64,000 nt of DNA, from assembly GCA_021234155.1 (NCBI GenBank), contig JAJEKV010000004.1:20685619-20749618 (forward strand), read 5' to 3'. Under the pieces are notes generated by a model that saw nothing but the letters and a program-made list of their open reading frames with translations, did no database searches and was not told the DNA's origin. Position numbers and translations under genes: made by a program. Shown piece after piece: positions 59,716 to 64,000 of this stretch (position 1 is the first letter of the stretch; every line of letters begins with the position of its first letter). Source of the DNA: Isoetes taiwanensis. Its lineage: Eukaryota > Streptophyta > Lycopodiopsida > Isoetales > Isoetaceae.

Positions 59716-60567
59716 GCAGACAAAGATGCAGAGAATGTAGAGACTGATAATCTGGCTTCCGACTTCATGCATTTTGTCGTTGCTAACAATATGATGTGGC
59801 CACTGGAAATGCGACGCCCAACTCCATTGTTGCCTCCAAATACGGTTGTCAAAATACAGGTTAAATGTTAAAATTTAAGTTGGGATAGCACTCTTAACTT
59901 ATTTCAGCCAATTTTCCAATCGGGGGATCAGGTTTTATCTCTCAACCAAGAGCATAGATAGCGTGCTTTGGAAATAGACTAACAAGCCAATATGTAACTC
60001 ATTAGGACAAGAACTTGGTCCTCAGGACACAGTAATTTCCCTGAATTGCAGCTAGAAGTCATGAATAAAAACAAGGGGATATAATTTTAAGATGCAGGAG
60101 TTTATCAAAGCTTTTGAAAATAGTAGTTTAAGAAGCATTAGATGTGCTGGTTTAAGGTCAATAAGTGCCTATATTTTGCTTACAAGCAAGAGCTAGCTGA
60201 TCTTTTGGCTTTCTTATATTTGGTTTAGATGGATGCACTTATGCGCAATGATTGGCCAGACCAAAATAGTGGTATCAAAGTGGCTTTTGATTTTGCACTG
60301 CCATATAATGTCAATGATATTCTTCACAAAAGAGTAAGTTTTTGCCGCTTAACTAGAAATATACTGCTTCTTTTTTTACGCAATTAACACTTTTCTTGTT
60401 ATGTAGTGCTTCTTTTGCACAGTAATCAACCTTTTATACTAATCAACTTTTGCCGTTGCAGTACAGGTTGGAAAACCTGTAACTTCTGCTAGGTTCTGGG
60501 ATGCAAATGAGAAATATCTTGGTATCTTGGTGCTAAGAAATTCTGTTTACACACCAATAAATATGTA
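59716..60567 (+). pseudogene. Exons of an unrecognised plant protein
   Basis: Three plus-strand blocks look like exons: about 59720-59861 (LASDFMHFVVANNMMWPLEM, then RPTPLLPPNTVVKIQ, donor GTTAAA), 60228-60331 (MDALMRNDWPDQNSGIKVA, then FALPYNVNDILHK, donor GTAAGT) and about 60470-60567 (VGKPVTSARFWDANEKYLG, stop). Reading continues sensibly from one to the next. The Trp/Pro-rich style suggests a conserved protein, but I cannot name the family. The upstream end is unclear because the MULE lies just before it. Confidence 0.4.
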
Positions 60568-60569
60568 GC

Positions 60570-61385
60570 ACAATAACAGGGGGTTGTTTTTGTATTTTTA
60601 TACTCTTTTCCCTAAGGTTTTTATATGATTTGGTGGTGTAATCTCGTGGATGTACTAATGCATACATCTAGAGTGCGCGTACAGTTTCAAGTTTATTTTT
60701 ATGGCAATTGCCAATGGTTTGATCCCATGTTTAAAAAAAAAGGAAAAAAAAAAAAAATCTAAAGGCATGCAGGGCTCGATAGCTTAACTTTAGGGTTTGC
60801 TTTGTTAGGGTAAATGGTTTGCTTGGTTGATCGGAAGGCACGAAATGCAGGCCAGAGTTATTGTTTTGCAAGGAAGGTTTTTTTTTGCAAAGGAGCAAAT
60901 AAGCAAGATCTCGACTTCCGACCGTAGTTCGAGATGCGAGTTGCAGATTCTGTTTCCGGTATTCTCTAAGTGTTTCCTGCTCAAATGTTTCTCGCATATA
61001 TTTTTTTCCCATGCATATAGGTGAAGAAGAGATACAGGTATTTGCTTCTGTTGCTTCTGGAGGAGCTCTTTGACAAATTATTGAGCAGAAAAAGCCGTCC
61101 AGAGATGTACCACAGTAAGATTTGAGTGGGCCTGTCACATTCAACAAGTAGCATTTCTAAGCCTGTAGGTCTTATGCCTTTCATGTGTAACCATCTCCAT
61201 TCTAGTTTGTTTTTGTCTTCTCCTATGCATTGCCCCTCTGATTGGACGAGACTATTGTAGAAGAGGTTATCTCTTAAATTCAACTGGCGAAGATGTTTTA
61301 GGCTCTAGAAGTAGTCTAAAGAGTTAAAATCTTGCCACAATCTTACAAGGCCTGCTGAGAAGCCTGATAGATGGTAGTTATGTGT
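60570..61385. other. Intergenic or intronic DNA before the methionine synthase fragment
   Basis: No gene seen. The N-terminal methionine synthase exons expected here were not found. Confidence 0.4.
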
Positions 61386-61386
61386 T

Positions 61387-62172
61387 GATACAACCGCACT
61401 GGTTGGAGCTGTCGCACCTCGTTATGGCTGGACAGGTGGAGATGTGGATTTTGATGTCTACTTCTCTATGGCCCGCGGTAATGTAAAGCAACCTGCCATG
61501 GAAATGACTAAGTGGTTTGACACCAACTAGTAAGTTACATATCCCAAAAGCTCAGCTGTTTCTAGGCTTACTCAGAACCTTGTTTCTGAATGATTAACTG
61601 CTTTTGCAGCCACTATATTGTCCCAGAGCTGGGCCCAGATGTGATGTTCACCCTTTCCTCTCGTAAAGTTGTTCAAGAATACAAGGAAGCTAAGCAGGTG
61701 GCTTAATAATTTAAGATGCAAGCATTCCTTTCCTGCGTGCATGTGTATCATGTGCTTATTTATATCATTTTATTACAGCTTGGTATTGAGACTGTTCCTG
61801 TTATTGTTGGCCCATTCACGTATCTGTTATTTACAAAGCCAGCAAAGGGTGTGGCTAAAGGATTTGATCTTCTTTCTCTGCTTGACTCCTTGCTGCCAGT
61901 CTATGGGTAATCTTAAAGCTGTTATCCTAGATAGTAGTTCCTATTGTTTCAAGTTATTTAAGCTGGCCTTATATGTGCAGGGAAGTCATAGGTGAGCTGA
62001 AAGAAGCAGGTGCAAAATGGATTCGATTTGATGAACCTGCACTTGTGCTTGACCTTGAAGCGTCTAAATTGCAAGCCTTTGAGAAGGCTTATGGTTATCT
62101 TGCCACTGAACTGAGTGGTGTGAAGCTTTTGGTTGAGACATACTTTGCTGACATTCCTGTTGAAACATACAT
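61387..62172 (+). pseudogene. MetE: Cobalamin-independent methionine synthase, N-terminal-domain exons
   Basis: Exons 61387-61529, 61610-61697, 61779-61906 and 61981-62172, all with GT-AG borders and a continuous frame. Residues include [47 protein letters not shown]-like [27 protein letters not shown] and [15 protein letters not shown]. These match roughly residues 70-235 of the ~765-residue plant enzyme that transfers a methyl group from methyltetrahydrofolate to homocysteine in the cytosol or plastid. Upstream of the first exon a one-base change puts ...SYVL out of frame with DTTALVG. No N-terminal exons are seen, and none of the catalytic C-terminal exons appears before the window ends 1.8 kb later. 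Probably a partial gene or pseudogene. Confidence 0.85.
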
Positions 62173-64000
62173 GTGAGTGATTATCTCTGTGTAATTTGCA
62201 AATGCGTCTTTAAGCTTTCCAGGGAATTTACCTCAACTCTAGTGCAATTCAGGACGTTGACATGATATGATATGCAGACATAAATTACTAGCTTCTTTAT
62301 AATGGAGTAAAGCATTAGATCTGCTGACAGGGCAATATATGCTAGATATTATCGTATAGAAATGGCTATCATACATTAGACCTTTACTATGGTGGATGTC
62401 AAAGGATCAATGCAAGTTCTTTCATACTTGAATGAACCATTCACAAATGTTCAATCGATTAGAAACATATCGAGGTAATGAAAAAAGATTATATTGTGCG
62501 CAAGAGTTATTATCTACATATCGAACTATTCAATATTCTTGTAACATATGCTTGAAACAGATGCTTGAAATCTTTATTTCCCTCTTGAAGTCTTTATTTT
62601 CTTGTTTGCTTTCAAATTTTTTGATAACATAAATCATTAATAATCTCCAACTCTAATTATACTCCCCCCTTAATAATAGAACTCATATTCTGAGTTTTAT
62701 TCACGTTTATGGATTTTTAGCTTAAATTGCTTACATTCGCAACATCAACTCATCCAAGTGTCATGTAACGTTGTTTGTTTTTGTCCCCGAATGGGTAAAA
62801 AAAATTTTTAACCTATAACACAAACCAATACATTACACGCATTGAAATTAAAATCCTCCTTAAACCCCCTTTTGTTTGGGTGCATATTCACACGGGGGGT
62901 GACGTAGGGCAACGAAAGCTGTTGGATAGGCATATTCACCCCTTATTCCTTAATCTACACCGTACGCAAAGTTCCTCGTTTGTGGGGTATGGATGTACAG
63001 AATTTGTTATACTGTATAACAAGATTTACAAAATACTATAAGATTTCAAGCAATATACTATATGGTGTTGCTCGGACTGGAAGGTTAGTACTTGCATGAT
63101 TATCAACATTTATCTACTAGTTAGACAAAGCAGACAATCTGGAAAAAATGAGGGTGGAACATGTAATGTGAATTAGGAGCAATGACGCAAATAAGTGCCA
63201 TAACTTGTCATAGTACTTGCAATACTTATTCACTTGAGAGTACTATTAGTTTAGTAGAAGTCTAATGTCAAAACTATAGCTATAACGTATTGTTCGTGTA
63301 TGGTTAGAGATAGCTAGAATTATAGTGATTGCCATAAGATAATCATGTCTCAATGCAAGTGCGCCTCCCTCATTCTTCAACTTGGTAGAACTCTGGTCTA
63401 TATTTGGATGATGCCAGGGGACGCTCAAGGTAACATCTCGGCTAAGAAGAAAGCAGAAGTTGGGAAGGAGTCTTAGGGACCAGACAAGTCTGCAAATTTT
63501 GTAGGAGCCAAGCATTTGGTCTGCAAACACATTTGTGGAGAGAGAAACATAACATTCAGCATGAAGTTTGAAGGTATCTTTTCTACTAATCCGCTCATTT
63601 GCTGCCAGTGTAACATGGCATAATGACATTGACACTGAGAGCCATGAAAGCAAGCCCCGTTTGCAAGCCCCTCCAGCGAGACAACTCAAACTGATCAAAG
63701 CAAGGCTTAATGAACAAGCCAAAGAAGATACTGCTTGGCTGCAAATGTGCTCTTTCATTGTAATATATTTTGGCAAAGCAACGCTCATTTTCATGGACGA
63801 GCTTCAAACTTAGTTCTGGCCCTCAGGAAATTGCAGAGGCATGGTATAGCCATACGCATTCTAAATTGCCTCTGTTTTCTTCGATGCAGGATCAAATCTA
63901 TGAGCTAGACTGAGGTTGGTGGCAGGAATTCACAAGGCTTTTTCCCAAAGGAATATCATGCATGACAACAAGGATAAGTTTTGGAAATAATAACTGCAGG
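62173..64000. other. Noncoding DNA to the window edge
   Basis: AT-rich; no methionine synthase exon recognised. A plus-strand frame at 63568-63813 and a minus frame at 63246-63794 overlap and neither shows a family motif. Confidence 0.4.

Overview
The window is nuclear DNA from a large, repeat-rich land-plant genome. The evidence is spliced genes with short GT-AG introns, a cobalamin-independent methionine synthase fragment, a bulb-type-lectin receptor-like protein, an AIG1-type GTPase remnant, and Ty3/gypsy elements of both the chromodomain and the non-chromodomain (Tat/Athila-like) kinds. DUF7869-type genes and a bacterial-type DNA methyltransferase carried on mobile DNA would fit a non-seed plant (fern, lycophyte or bryophyte) best, but that is inference. 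Almost everything here is mobile DNA nested in other mobile DNA.

0-15 kb: an 11.5-kb Tat-like LTR retrotransposon (1874-13419, TSD GTGTC, LTRs 1874-2460 and 12855-13419) sits inside a minus-strand DUF7869-type gene, whose pieces lie at 1284-1868 and 13425-14037. The retrotransposon has decayed gag-pol, an antisense ORF split by a 490-bp hAT-type MITE, and a second long sense ORF of about 1000 codons with a coiled coil.

15-26 kb: the most unusual object. An 8437-bp element (15655-24091) has 25-bp inverted ends (22/25 identical) and a TATC target duplication. It is inserted in frame in the pol gene of a minus-strand gypsy chromovirus; deleting it restores the reading frame. It carries two divergent gene sets: leftward, a DUF7869-type protein; rightward, an intron-containing ParB-like plus DNA amino-methyltransferase protein. 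Between them, and again inside an intron, lie arrays of an 18-bp palindrome (GTGTATTCCGGAATACAC) at a strict 41-42 bp period. Both gene sets carry stops and frameshifts, so this copy looks dead.

26-44 kb: low-gene DNA with a repeat family present in two or three copies (27.5-30.1, 42.7-43.8 and 56.1-56.6 kb), a lectin receptor-like gene lacking its kinase (31398-32465), direct duplications, a Helitron 3' end (39.29 kb) and a near-perfect 66-bp-arm inverted repeat (40.09-40.29 kb).

44-56 kb: about 12.2 kb that appears to interrupt the repeat family. It holds a four-exon minus-strand gene (exons 55975-55878, 55046-54947, 54858-45722, 45643-44833) predicted to encode 872 residues: a methyltransferase-like region with degenerate motifs fused to an FCP1/HAD-phosphatase-like domain. 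Its first intron is full of another palindrome (TTTCAGACA-NN-TGTCTGAAA). Its third exon is split by two abutting Helitron2/Helentron-like elements (47313-48232 and 48236-54836).

56-64 kb: a 2.6-kb MULE (56608-59228, 9-bp TSD, 120-138-bp inverted ends) full of GATTCC...GGAATC palindromes, then exons of an unrecognised plant protein, then four exons of a methionine synthase that is cut or broken at both ends.

Two themes recur. Unrelated elements here carry dense arrays of short element-specific palindromes. Most premature stops in the older elements can be explained as C-to-T changes, as expected for heavily methylated DNA.
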